Shown here in pieces: positions 1 through 6,119 of a DNA stretch of 6,119 bases. The DNA lies in contig JABZHD010000072.1 of the NCBI GenBank assembly GCA_015259045.1, forward strand, positions 1 to 6,119, given 5' to 3'. This stretch comes from Atopobium sp. Lineage in GTDB: Bacteria; Actinomycetota; Coriobacteriia; Coriobacteriales; Atopobiaceae. Position 1 is the stretch's first letter, and each line of letters opens with the position of its first letter. The notes under the pieces are model-generated. The model was not told where the DNA came from and made no database searches. It saw only the letters and a program-made list of their open reading frames with translations. The translations under genes were made by a program, and so were the position numbers.

Positions 1-1013
1 AAATCAGAGGTCATACGGCGCAGAATATAGCCACACTGAGAGTGATCCGTTGTAGAGAGCGACGTGAGCGAGACCTCATCGTAGCCGCTCTTCAAAAGGC
101 CTTCCTCGCCTGCTTGGACAATCTGCTGAGCTGGGCGCTCGCGAACAGGACGATACGTCATTCCGGCCTGACAGAACCTACAACCGCGAGCACAGCCGCG
201 CTGAATCTCTAGCGCCAGCCTGTCCTGAACAATCTCGGTATACGGAACAATGCGCTGAGCAACAGGATCAGTCACCGAAAGGTCTGGCAGGCAACGCTTG
301 TAAATCACGCTTGGCGCGCTACTTCTCTCTTTAGGAACCGCATATCCCCAGCGTGTTGAGGTATTGTCGTGCACAATCTGATAAAGCGACGGCACATAAA
401 CGCCCTGAATCTGAGACAGCCTGTGCAAAATCTCTTGGCGAGAAACTCCGTCAAGCTTGGAAGTTCTCACGCACTCACACATCTCTACCAGCGCTTCTTC
501 GCCATCACCTAAAAGAATTGCATCAAAGAGCGGGGCCACGGGCTCTGAGTTCCAAACAGATGGACCGCCACCAAAAATAAGTGGGTCCTCTTCATCACGT
601 TCTTCAGCGAGCATTGGGATGCCTGCTAAATCAAGCGTTTCTATAATATTGGTTGCAATCATTTCATGCGCAAGGGTGAAGCCCACTACATCAAAAGATG
701 CTAAAGGCGCAGCGCCCTCCAACGAAAGCAGAGGAACATTGCGCTTGCGCATCAAAGCTGCCATATCGACCCAAGGCAGATAGGCGCGCTCACAAGAAAT
801 ATGAGGCGCTTTATTCAAAGCGTTATAGAGAATAGCAATGCCTAAATTAGGCTGACCAACCTCGTACACGTCAGCGTAAACCATACAAACGTGAAACGGG
901 CCTTCTTGCTCCTCTACTGCTCCCCACTCGTGATTTAAGTATCTTGAGGGTTTCTCGACATGCGGAAGCATGGGCTCAATGAGATGGAAGAGATTTTCTC
1001 GTTTAACACGCAC
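1..1013 (-). CDS. B12-binding-like radical SAM protein, TIGR03960 type (3' end beyond the window)
   Basis: This is an open frame running off the left edge; 337 codons are visible and the C-terminus is missing. The radical SAM iron-sulfur signature CARGCRFC gives Cys274, Cys278 and Cys281, the three ligands of a 4Fe-4S cluster that cleaves S-adenosylmethionine. Before it lies a Rossmann/B12-binding-like region (about 40-200) with FGGGPSVWNSEP (147-158) and DAILLGDGEE (164-173), typical of B12-binding radical SAM proteins. EVSLTSLSTTDH (about 313-324) fits the second barrel strand. The N-terminus, with LIEPMLPHVEKPSRYL, matches what I recall of the TIGR03960 family, whose reaction is unknown. 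An in-frame TAG at 1020-1022 limits the start. GTG at 1011-1013 is the only good start before codon 15 (ATG, 969-971), and conserved-looking sequence precedes codon 15. No strong ribosome binding site is seen. It lies 13 nt after the DUF697-like gene. In many Gram-positive bacteria the next gene is a DUF2344 (TIGR03936) partner, which would be off the edge here. Confidence 0.9.
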   Translation of the reverse strand, partial: MRVKRENLFHLIEPMLPHVEKPSRYLNHEWGAVEEQEGPFHVCMVYADVYEVGQPNLGIAILYNALNKAPHISCERAYLPWVDMAALMRKRNVPLLSLEGAAPLASFDVVGFTLAHEMIATNIIETLDLAGIPMLAEERDEEDPLIFGGGPSVWNSEPVAPLFDAILLGDGEEALVEMCECVRTSKLDGVSRQEILHRLSQIQGVYVPSLYQIVHDNTSTRWGYAVPKERSSAPSVIYKRCLPDLSVTDPVAQRIVPYTEIVQDRLALEIQRGCARGCRFCQAGMTYRPVRERPAQQIVQAGEEGLLKSGYDEVSLTSLSTTDHSQCGYILRRMTSD

Positions 1014-1026
1014 GATAGTCTACTTT

Positions 1027-2019
1027 CTATCTTTTAGCGAGGGACTGTGTGGTTGCTATCTCTATGGTATTTGATTGTGAATTTGTATCTACTGCTGCGC
1101 TTGCATCTGTAGAAGCACTCGAAGCGCCGGTTTTGGTAGAAGAATCAGCTGCTACCCCATCGCGTTTCTCGGCAATTTTGCGAGCATACGCGTGAATGAC
1201 GCGAGCAGTAGTGTGAGTACCTGCGTATCCCATGCCAGCCTTGAGTGCCCAGCCAAACCCTGGAACTGCGCCTGCGACCGTGCGTGCAACCGTACGGTAT
1301 CCAAAGCCCGCGCCCACAACGCCGAGAAGTTCGGCGATGGTTTCAACATTCATATTGATGTTATAGGCGGCGGTAATATCAAGCGCCAGTCTGATCTGGC
1401 GCGCTGTCATCAGCGGCATATCAGAGCCAGGAACCAATGCTACAGCTCCAATAGCTGCATTTTCTTTAGCGCAAGCAGCGGTTATCTGTTTGACCACTTG
1501 AGTTCTACAAAGAGGATACGCTGCCGCAAAAGAGACTGATTTTTCTGTTGCAGTTGCAATCCATGAAGAGAGTCGATCAAAGAGCACTTCTTCAGTGGTA
1601 CCTGCAACAATGCTTATAAGGCCTGTGTTGTAGAGCGTGTCAGCAATTTTTGGAGCTTCAACTGCAGACTCAACAACCACAGCACAAGGAATTGAATGAC
1701 TTACCAGCATGGTAAGAGCGTCCTCATACTGTGATGTTGGTGTAGGAATAATCACCGCAATATCAGGAATAGCGGCGTTCTTTCCCGCACGACCAGTGCC
1801 TCCAGAGGTAAACGAGACGCCATCGGCAAGTTTAGAAACACGTACCGTAGCATCTGTTCTCTCTGGCATAAAATACGTATGAACGGCAAGAATTGCCTCT
1901 TCAGAGGCAAGAGAATCAACATAGATGTGCGTGTAAGTTGGCTCAAGAGATGAAAGTGAGCCGCGGAATTCCTGCAGTACAGAAGTTGCAAGCTTGCCTA
2001 AGCTGTTTCTTTTTGCCAT
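1027..2019 (-). CDS. YcjF/DUF697-like protein with degenerate GTPase-like N-terminal half
   Basis: This encodes 330 residues of no known function. Residues about 165-280 resemble the DUF697/YcjF domain, which is often fused to the end of small GTPases. The section ALVPGSDMPLMTARQIRLAL (194-213) is the typical entry motif. It is followed by hydrophobic, glycine-rich helices (229-269) that could insert into or lie on the membrane. The N-terminal half has a Rossmann-like pattern: strands near 31-35, 86-92 (DIAVIIP), 111-117 (PCAVVVE) and 134-139 (LISIVA), with a helix after the last. In DUF697 GTPases these positions carry the P-loop, D-x-x-G and N-K-x-D motifs; none of them is present. The C-terminal 45 residues are a Ser/Thr/Ala-rich, probably disordered tail. 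The start ATG (2017-2019) has an AAGGCGG site 8 nt upstream, inside the last codons of rodA. Only 3 nt separate it from the rodA stop, so translation is probably coupled. The gene is certain; the family call is from pattern recall, and any role in elongation is only inferred from position. Confidence 0.75.
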   Translation of the reverse strand: MAKRNSLGKLATSVLQEFRGSLSSLEPTYTHIYVDSLASEEAILAVHTYFMPERTDATVRVSKLADGVSFTSGGTGRAGKNAAIPDIAVIIPTPTSQYEDALTMLVSHSIPCAVVVESAVEAPKIADTLYNTGLISIVAGTTEEVLFDRLSSWIATATEKSVSFAAAYPLCRTQVVKQITAACAKENAAIGAVALVPGSDMPLMTARQIRLALDITAAYNINMNVETIAELLGVVGAGFGYRTVARTVAGAVPGFGWALKAGMGYAGTHTTARVIHAYARKIAEKRDGVAADSSTKTGASSASTDASAAVDTNSQSNTIEIATTQSLAKR

Positions 2020-2022
2020 AGC

Positions 2023-3249
2023 TTATGCCGCCTTAGTTCTATGTCTGTAAACTGACTGAACAATTCCTACAGAGACAAGCTGGGCAATCATCGATGTAGA
2101 TCCAAAGCTGATAAAAGGCAGAGGAATACCGGTAATAGGCATGATACCAATACACATGCCAACATTCTGCAAAACCTGGAACGACCACATGGCCGCACAA
2201 CCAACAAGTACCAGTTTAGAGAAGGTATTCTCGGTCTTCATGGCAAACAGAATGGTTGCAAAAATCATCCATGCAAAAAGTGAAAGCATAACGAATGCAC
2301 CAAGGAAGCCAAACTCTTCCGAGAAGAGTGCAAAAACAAAGTCTGTGTGTGCCTCTGGTAAGAATCGTCCACTTGCCTGCGTAGCGTTACCTGGTCCTTT
2401 TCCAATAAAGCCACCAGAACCTACGGCAATCTTTGCCTGTTGCAGGTTATAGCCGTCTCCCGACGGATCAACAGAAGGATCCAAGAAGACGGTAAGACGC
2501 TTCATCTGGTACTCCTTAAGAATGTGAGGAATACCAGGAATCATAGAAGTCACAACAACAAGAGCAACAACAGCAATGAGCAAAAGAACGGTCACAAGAA
2601 TCCAAGAACGTTTTGCACCAGAGCAAATGATGATGGTGGCTCCGATAACCAAAATAATCAGGCCAGTTCCCAGGTCAGGCAAAAGCATAATGGAGCCGAA
2701 TGGAACCATCAATGTTCCACAAAGCTTTACATAGTCTCTAAGCGTTTCTACCTTACCGTTATACTGAGCACTCACCGAAGCCATAAGGAAGATTGTGACA
2801 ATCTTTCCCAGCTCAGACGGCTGAAATCTAAATCCAACTAGCGGGATATTAACCCAACCAGTCATACCCTTAACTGAGACGCCAAAGCCTGGAACCTTAG
2901 GCAAAATCATCAATACAACAACGCCGACAAGCAGCACGTTTGTCATATTTGAAAGTGCTCTGTAGTCATAGCGCCACATGAGTGTGGCAAAAACAAGACC
3001 CAAGCCAATACCCAGAAGGTGCCTAGGAAAACTGGCTTCGGCAATGTTCATCGATGCGGTCCAAATAACCACAATACCGATGAGGACGAGAAGAGCCGCG
3101 GGAACAAGCTGCGCAAGATAGAGGTTGTTCAGAATATTCTTACCAGTAAGTCTCTCTTTCTTAGCAAGACCGCCTGAAGGAATACCTCCACGCCTTCTAA
3201 AGGGAGAGCTCATTCTCTGTTTTGTAACTGCAGATGAATCAAGTGCCAT
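2023..3249 (-). CDS. rodA: RodA, SEDS peptidoglycan glycosyltransferase (rod-shape determination)
   Basis: RodA polymerises lipid II into glycan strands on the outer face of the membrane as part of the elongasome, working with PBP2 encoded just upstream. The 408 residues show a SEDS pattern with about ten membrane segments from residue 47 onward. Visible signatures are GWVNIPLVGFRFQPSELGK (131-149, with the conserved Trp132), PDLGTG (191-196), LPEAHTDFVFALFSEEFGF (297-315) and PITGIPLPFISFGSTS (371-386). Asp303 in HTDF corresponds to the catalytic Asp of characterised RodA proteins (Asp280 in B. subtilis, from memory), so the enzyme should be active. The first 45 residues form a polar, Arg/Lys-rich cytoplasmic extension, longer than in many RodA proteins. 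The start at 3247-3249 is favoured over Met13 by an AAGGAGG site 10 nt upstream. It is 15 nt from the PBP2 stop and 3 nt from the next gene. FtsW is a possible alternative, but location beside mreCD and PBP2 argues for RodA. Confidence 0.96.
   Translation of the reverse strand: MALDSSAVTKQRMSSPFRRRGGIPSGGLAKKERLTGKNILNNLYLAQLVPAALLVLIGIVVIWTASMNIAEASFPRHLLGIGLGLVFATLMWRYDYRALSNMTNVLLVGVVVLMILPKVPGFGVSVKGMTGWVNIPLVGFRFQPSELGKIVTIFLMASVSAQYNGKVETLRDYVKLCGTLMVPFGSIMLLPDLGTGLIILVIGATIIICSGAKRSWILVTVLLLIAVVALVVVTSMIPGIPHILKEYQMKRLTVFLDPSVDPSGDGYNLQQAKIAVGSGGFIGKGPGNATQASGRFLPEAHTDFVFALFSEEFGFLGAFVMLSLFAWMIFATILFAMKTENTFSKLVLVGCAAMWSFQVLQNVGMCIGIMPITGIPLPFISFGSTSMIAQLVSVGIVQSVYRHRTKAA
2028..2034 (-). 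promoter_or_regulatory. Ribosome binding site of the DUF697-like gene, inside the rodA end
   Basis: AAGGCGG lies within the last sense codons of rodA (Lys-Ala-Ala), 8 nt before the ATG at 2019. It fixes the start of the downstream gene and implies that it is translated in step with rodA. Confidence 0.7.
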
Positions 3250-3259
3250 GGGTTTCTCG

Positions 3260-3266
3260 CCTCCTT
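3260..3266 (-). promoter_or_regulatory. Ribosome binding site of rodA (overlaps the PBP2 stop)
   Basis: AAGGAGG, a strong Shine-Dalgarno match, lies 10 nt before the rodA ATG and shares bases with the PBP2 TAA (3265-3267). It decides for the start at 3249 over Met13 and suggests that ribosomes ending PBP2 can restart on rodA, helping to balance the two partner enzymes. Confidence 0.85.
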
Positions 3267-5274
3267 ACCTACCAACATTGTCTGGCTGATTATAAATTGC
3301 GCCAAAGACGTCTCGAACAATATACATACCAGAACCTGCGCCAGAAGGTGCGCAGTCTAGATTTGCAGCAACAACATACTGAGGCTTGTCAGCAGGTGCA
3401 TAGCCAACAAACCAACCAACGGGCTCGCCAATAGACTGCTGCTCAGCAGTACCCGTCTTGCCATTAACCGTGACATCAAGATTAGTCCAGTGGATAGTCT
3501 GAGAAGCGGATTCCTCGTAGACAACGCCATAAAGACCTCGAGCAACAATGTCTCGGTGTTCATCTTTTTCTTCTGGCGACAGAATGACCTCGTTTTTGTA
3601 CTCAATAACAGAGCCATTGCCGTTTCTGGCGTTAATACTCTTCAGAACATGTGGCTTATAAATTGGACCTCTGTTTGCAATGCCACAGTACGCATTTGCC
3701 ATCTGAAGACAGGTTACCAGCAGGTCGCCCTGGCCAATAGCAAGGTTACAGTTGTCACCACCCTGCCACTTACGAGCATCATCAGGCGAGCTGGTAAAGT
3801 AATTCCACTTCCACTCTGCATCTGGAACGCGACCAGACGCCTCTTCTGGAAGGTCAATACCAGAAAGCGCACCAAGTCCAAAGGCGCGGAATGTCTCCTG
3901 CATGCCCTCGGGATGATCGTTGTTGTAGAAGAAACCCTTACCAATCTCATAAAAAACAATGTCACAAGAGTTAGTAATGCCGGTAATCAGATTAACGGTG
4001 CCATGGCCAGAAAGCAGCCAGCAATGCATACCGTATTGCTCACCAAATCCTGTCCAAAAACCTGTGCAATACCAGCTGGAATTTCCATCGCAAATGCCGT
4101 ACTTAAGTCCAGCAAAGGTAGTAAGCGCCTTGATGGTAGAGCCAGTTGGATACTGTCCGGCAATAGCACGGTTCATCAGCGGGTAGTTTGCCTCTTCAGA
4201 AGAAAGCGTGTCCCAGTCAGAGCTGGCAATACCACCAACAAACATTGAAGGAGAATACGTTGGATAACTTGCCATAGCAATGACTTCGCCGTTAGTGCAA
4301 TCAAGCGCAACCACGCTTGCACTACGACCCTGGAAGTCTTGAGACCTAACCGTGTTGATAACACTGACAAGTGATGCTTCTGCAGCTTTTTGAATGTTAG
4401 CGTCAATGGTCAAGACAACGTCTGAGCCACTCTGAGGAGCAATAGACGTTGAGTGTGACAGTACATTACCTGCAGCGTCAACATATACCGTCTGCTCTCC
4501 ACGAACTCCCTGAAGCGCAGACTCGTACTGATACTCCACGCCCGTTTGACCCACGATATCGCCATGTGCATATACAAAGCCACCGTCTGCAGTTTTACTA
4601 CTTTCTAGCTGCTCTTGCGTAACAGTACCGGTATAGCCAACAACATGAGCTGCAAGGGAACCGTTTGGATAGGCTCGCTGCGTACGCTCTTCAATTGAAA
4701 CACCGTCAAGCAAAGCACCGTGAGCGTAAATGTAGGCAACTACGCGCCTAGATACGTCTACAGAAACGGTACGAAGCGCCTGAGCGCCATCTGAGGTATC
4801 CATAATTTTTCTGCGCACCGCCAGCATGGGCATGCCCAAGAGGTTGGCAAGAATCTGCAGTTTAACGTAGTCTTCTGCAACATCTGCTCGAGCTACTACC
4901 GTTGGACTTGGTCTGTTAGTAACAATCTCCACGCCATTTCTGTCCAAAATACGACCACGAGGAGCTGCGGTAGTAACGGTGCGCGTACGGTTTCTCTCTG
5001 CTTGCTCGGTATAGTCAGCTGACGATAAGAGCTGCATGGTCCAAAGACGACCAATAAGCACGGCAAACATGCCGCCAACAGCAATTGCAAATCCGATAAG
5101 TCTGGACGAGAGGGTCTTCTCGGCAGAGCCGTCAGAACCACCAGACGCCTTGGGAGCACCGCCACCAATATCAAAGGTAAACGGCGAGTCTTTTCTACCA
5201 AAGGTGAGGTAAACAATGATCAAACCAATTGCTGCAACAGCGCAACAAGCAAGGATAACAAGGGTGAAATTCAT
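3265..5274 (-). CDS. mrdA: Penicillin-binding protein 2 (class B transpeptidase of the elongasome)
   Basis: This D,D-transpeptidase cross-links peptidoglycan strands during cell elongation and is the partner of RodA. It has 669 residues, slightly longer than E. coli PBP2 (633). An N-terminal hydrophobic helix (3-24) is followed by a Gly/Ser-rich loop (26-57) and a second membrane helix (59-82). The pedestal domain begins with APRGRILDRNGVEIV (104-118). The transpeptidase domain runs from about 283 to the end. Catalytic motifs are intact: STIK (Ser379 nucleophile, Lys382), SCD (Ser436-Asp438, the PBP2 form of SxN) and KTG (606-608). Cys403, Cys418, His424 and Cys437 are arranged like a metal site (see findings). 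The ATG at 5272-5274 has AAGGGG 5 nt upstream, overlapping the mreD stop, which supports keeping the extra N-terminal helix. It sits between mreD (9 nt) and rodA (15 nt). FtsI/PBP3 is the main alternative, made unlikely by the context. Confidence 0.96.
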   Translation of the reverse strand: MNFTLVILACCAVAAIGLIIVYLTFGRKDSPFTFDIGGGAPKASGGSDGSAEKTLSSRLIGFAIAVGGMFAVLIGRLWTMQLLSSADYTEQAERNRTRTVTTAAPRGRILDRNGVEIVTNRPSPTVVARADVAEDYVKLQILANLLGMPMLAVRRKIMDTSDGAQALRTVSVDVSRRVVAYIYAHGALLDGVSIEERTQRAYPNGSLAAHVVGYTGTVTQEQLESSKTADGGFVYAHGDIVGQTGVEYQYESALQGVRGEQTVYVDAAGNVLSHSTSIAPQSGSDVVLTIDANIQKAAEASLVSVINTVRSQDFQGRSASVVALDCTNGEVIAMASYPTYSPSMFVGGIASSDWDTLSSEEANYPLMNRAIAGQYPTGSTIKALTTFAGLKYGICDGNSSWYCTGFWTGFGEQYGMHCWLLSGHGTVNLITGITNSCDIVFYEIGKGFFYNNDHPEGMQETFRAFGLGALSGIDLPEEASGRVPDAEWKWNYFTSSPDDARKWQGGDNCNLAIGQGDLLVTCLQMANAYCGIANRGPIYKPHVLKSINARNGNGSVIEYKNEVILSPEEKDEHRDIVARGLYGVVYEESASQTIHWTNLDVTVNGKTGTAEQQSIGEPVGWFVGYAPADKPQYVVAANLDCAPSGAGSGMYIVRDVFGAIYNQPDNVGR

Positions 5275-5279
5275 ACTAA

Positions 5280-5285
5280 CCCCTT
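5280..5285 (-). promoter_or_regulatory. Ribosome binding site of the PBP2 gene (overlaps the mreD stop)
   Basis: AAGGGG lies 5 nt before the ATG at 5274 and overlaps the mreD TAA (5284-5286). It supports the full-length start, and so the additional first membrane helix of PBP2. Confidence 0.75.
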
Positions 5286-5844
5286 ATTTAAGGCGCTGTG
5301 GAGCTCGGTGAGATCCGCGATAGAGCGTTGTTCCACCCAAAGAAGAGTGAGATCTTTGGGAATGCGAAAGCACATAGAAAACAGGTAGAGCAGCCAAAAG
5401 AGTGAACAACATAGTGGGGAAAGACTTAAACAACAGTCCCTCGAAGAAGTTGCCGCCAGAGCCAATCAAAGAGTTGATGAGCTGGTACATAAAGGTAACG
5501 CCAAAGGTCTGAAGCGCCACAAAACCCATAGAGGTGCCAAAATTACCAGAAACTCTGTCTCTAACCTCTTGGCCCATAAAATAAGAGCTGACCACAAGTA
5601 AGAGCGCCATGAGGCCAATGGGATTGGCAGAAGTCAGATCATAGATTAGACCTGCAATAAAGCCGCTTACTACGCCAGTTTTGCCACCATATCTCAGGGC
5701 AATAGCTGCCGAGAAGATCAGTGCAAAATTGATGACTCCCCCACCAAAAGAAACCTGTGGAGTAAGCATAATTTGCAGAATGAAGCAAACAACAGCAAGA
5801 ACGGTGATGCTGCGTGTGTTTTTATTTCTATCAGAAACCTGCAT
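5284..5844 (-). CDS. mreD: MreD, rod-shape-determining membrane protein
   Basis: MreD is a small integral membrane protein of the elongasome that works with MreC and helps control PBP2/RodA activity. The 186 residues form about five or six hydrophobic segments: roughly 12-29, 37-52, 56-70, 76-90, 106-127 and 138-160. They are followed by a polar, basic C-terminal tail (161-186). The family hallmark is GLIYDLTSANPIGLMALL (65-82), with Asp69 inside the membrane region followed by the PxG turn. The length is normal for MreD. The start at 5842-5844 has an AAGGGGG site 4-7 nt upstream that also covers the mreC stop. An ATG four bases upstream (5846-5848) is in another frame and stops after five codons. 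It is 9 nt after mreC and 9 nt before the PBP2 gene. The weak conservation of MreD makes the call rest on the motif plus the gene order. Confidence 0.93.
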   Translation of the reverse strand: MQVSDRNKNTRSITVLAVVCFILQIMLTPQVSFGGGVINFALIFSAAIALRYGGKTGVVSGFIAGLIYDLTSANPIGLMALLLVVSSYFMGQEVRDRVSGNFGTSMGFVALQTFGVTFMYQLINSLIGSGGNFFEGLLFKSFPTMLFTLLAALPVFYVLSHSQRSHSSLGGTTLYRGSHRAPQRLK

Positions 5845-5848
5845 ACAT

Positions 5849-5855
5849 CCCCCTT
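5849..5855 (-). promoter_or_regulatory. Ribosome binding site of mreD (overlaps the mreC stop)
   Basis: AAGGGGG overlaps the mreC TAA (5854-5856) and ends 4 nt before the mreD ATG. If pairing centres on AAGG the spacing is 7 nt. The arrangement suggests translational coupling of mreC and mreD. Confidence 0.7.
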
Positions 5856-6119
5856 AATCTGTTCTTCCGCTGTTATGTTGTGTGTTACCCGTTGGAGCAG
5901 CAACCGTTGCATTCTGCTGGGAATTTGTTGTGTTGCTTGAAGAACCGCTGCCAGAAGAGTTGCTTGATGAAGAACCCGAAGATCCGTCTTTGGAGTCTTT
6001 ATCCTTACTGTCAGAATTAGTTGCTGTTGGAGTGTTTTGCTTATCTGCCTCTGCAATATCATCTGCGGTAGCTTTTTGCTCCTCAGAAAGAGATGTGATA
6101 ACCATTACCTCCTCATTGG
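5854..6119 (-). CDS. mreC: MreC, C-terminal end only (5' part beyond the right edge)
   Basis: Only the last 87 complete codons are visible. The frame is open through the right edge, with codons for Asn-Glu-Glu-Val before the first Met, so the gene starts outside the window. MreC is a bitopic membrane protein whose extracytoplasmic beta-domain binds PBP2 and activates it. The start of the visible part, EEVMVITSLSEEQ, looks like the final beta strand of the MreC domain, although too little is left to prove it by motif. After about 20 helical, acidic residues comes a long low-complexity tail rich in Ser, Gly, Asn, Thr and Asp. The identification rests mainly on position immediately before mreD (9 nt) in the usual mreC-mreD order. 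The ATG at 6103-6105 is unlikely to be a real start: the AGGAGG before it is only 2 nt away and is explained by Glu-Glu-Val codons. Confidence 0.8.
   Translation of the reverse strand, partial: NEEVMVITSLSEEQKATADDIAEADKQNTPTATNSDSKDKDSKDGSSGSSSSNSSGSGSSSNTTNSQQNATVAAPTGNTQHNSGRTD
5857..6036 (-). other. Low-complexity Ser/Gly/Asn/Asp-rich tail of MreC
   Basis: About 60 codons at the end of mreC encode a disordered-looking tail. It first carries an acidic/basic alternation around DSKDKDSKD, then a Ser/Gly/Asn run (5920-5985) and finally a Gln/Asn/Thr/Ala-rich end. If MreC has its usual topology this tail is outside the membrane, within or under the cell wall. Confidence 0.75.

Noticed and set aside
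457..783. Plus-strand open frame of 108 codons opposite the radical SAM gene
   Set aside because: The minus strand here codes for the conserved B12-binding-like section. The plus product is Ser-rich and without family resemblance, as expected of a complementary frame.
1192..1539. Plus-strand open frame of 115 codons opposite the DUF697-like gene
   Set aside because: It overlaps the best-conserved part of the minus-strand protein and gives a Cys/Arg/Ser-rich product with no domain features. It is treated as a shadow.
2020..2022. Possible terminators or promoters in the gene junctions
   Set aside because: All junctions are 3 to 15 nt long and hold stop codons and ribosome binding sites. None shows a hairpin with a T-run or a recognisable promoter.
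3490..4248. Plus-strand open frame of 252 codons opposite the PBP2 gene
   Set aside because: It lies wholly opposite the conserved transpeptidase domain, including the catalytic Ser and SCD motifs. Its product is Cys/Arg/Lys-rich with no recognisable domain, and it has no convincing ribosome binding site. It is an antisense shadow of PBP2.
6103..6113. AGGAGG followed by ATG near the right edge, as if a small 83-codon gene began there
   Set aside because: The spacing is only 2 nt, too short for a normal site. The bases are explained by Glu-Glu-Val codons of an open frame that continues off the window, and the position before mreD fits the end of mreC.

Overview
The window is one uninterrupted block of minus-strand genes. 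It reads as the 3' part of a cell-elongation (rod-shape) operon. In transcription order (high to low coordinates) it holds: the C-terminal end of mreC, mreD, a class B penicillin-binding protein of the PBP2/MrdA type, rodA, a protein with a YcjF/DUF697-like C-terminal half, and the first 337 codons of a B12-binding-like radical SAM protein of the TIGR03960 type, cut by the left edge. Gene spacers are 9, 9, 15, 3 and 13 nt. Several Shine-Dalgarno sequences overlap the previous stop codon. I see no terminator or promoter, so the whole stretch is probably one transcript that starts beyond the right edge.

The organism is a bacterium of moderate GC (a little under 50% by eye) with strong AAGGAGG-type ribosome binding sites. 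The gene order, the protein sequences and the DUF697-like gene between rodA and the radical SAM gene suggest an Actinomycetota of class Coriobacteriia (Atopobium/Lancefieldella/Olsenella-like). This is inferred from recall, not from a search.

MreC and MreD are membrane proteins that link the MreB cytoskeleton to the wall synthase. RodA is the SEDS glycan polymerase. PBP2 is its partner transpeptidase. All catalytic motifs of RodA and PBP2 are present, so the machine looks functional. The two downstream genes have no established role in wall synthesis. The radical SAM gene is commonly a neighbour of rodA/mre genes in Gram-positive bacteria; the DUF697-like gene looks like a more lineage-specific insertion.

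The points most worth a second look are: (1) PBP2 has Cys403, Cys418, His424 and Cys437 at exactly the spacing I recall for the structural zinc site of Acinetobacter baumannii PBP2, but as Cys3His instead of Asp2HisCys; (2) PBP2 has an extra N-terminal membrane helix supported by its ribosome binding site; (3) the DUF697-like protein seems to keep the later strands of a GTPase fold without any nucleotide-binding motif; (4) MreC ends in a long Ser/Gly/Asn-rich tail. I found no mobile element, CRISPR array, RNA gene or phage-like system. There is no gene-free stretch longer than 15 nt.
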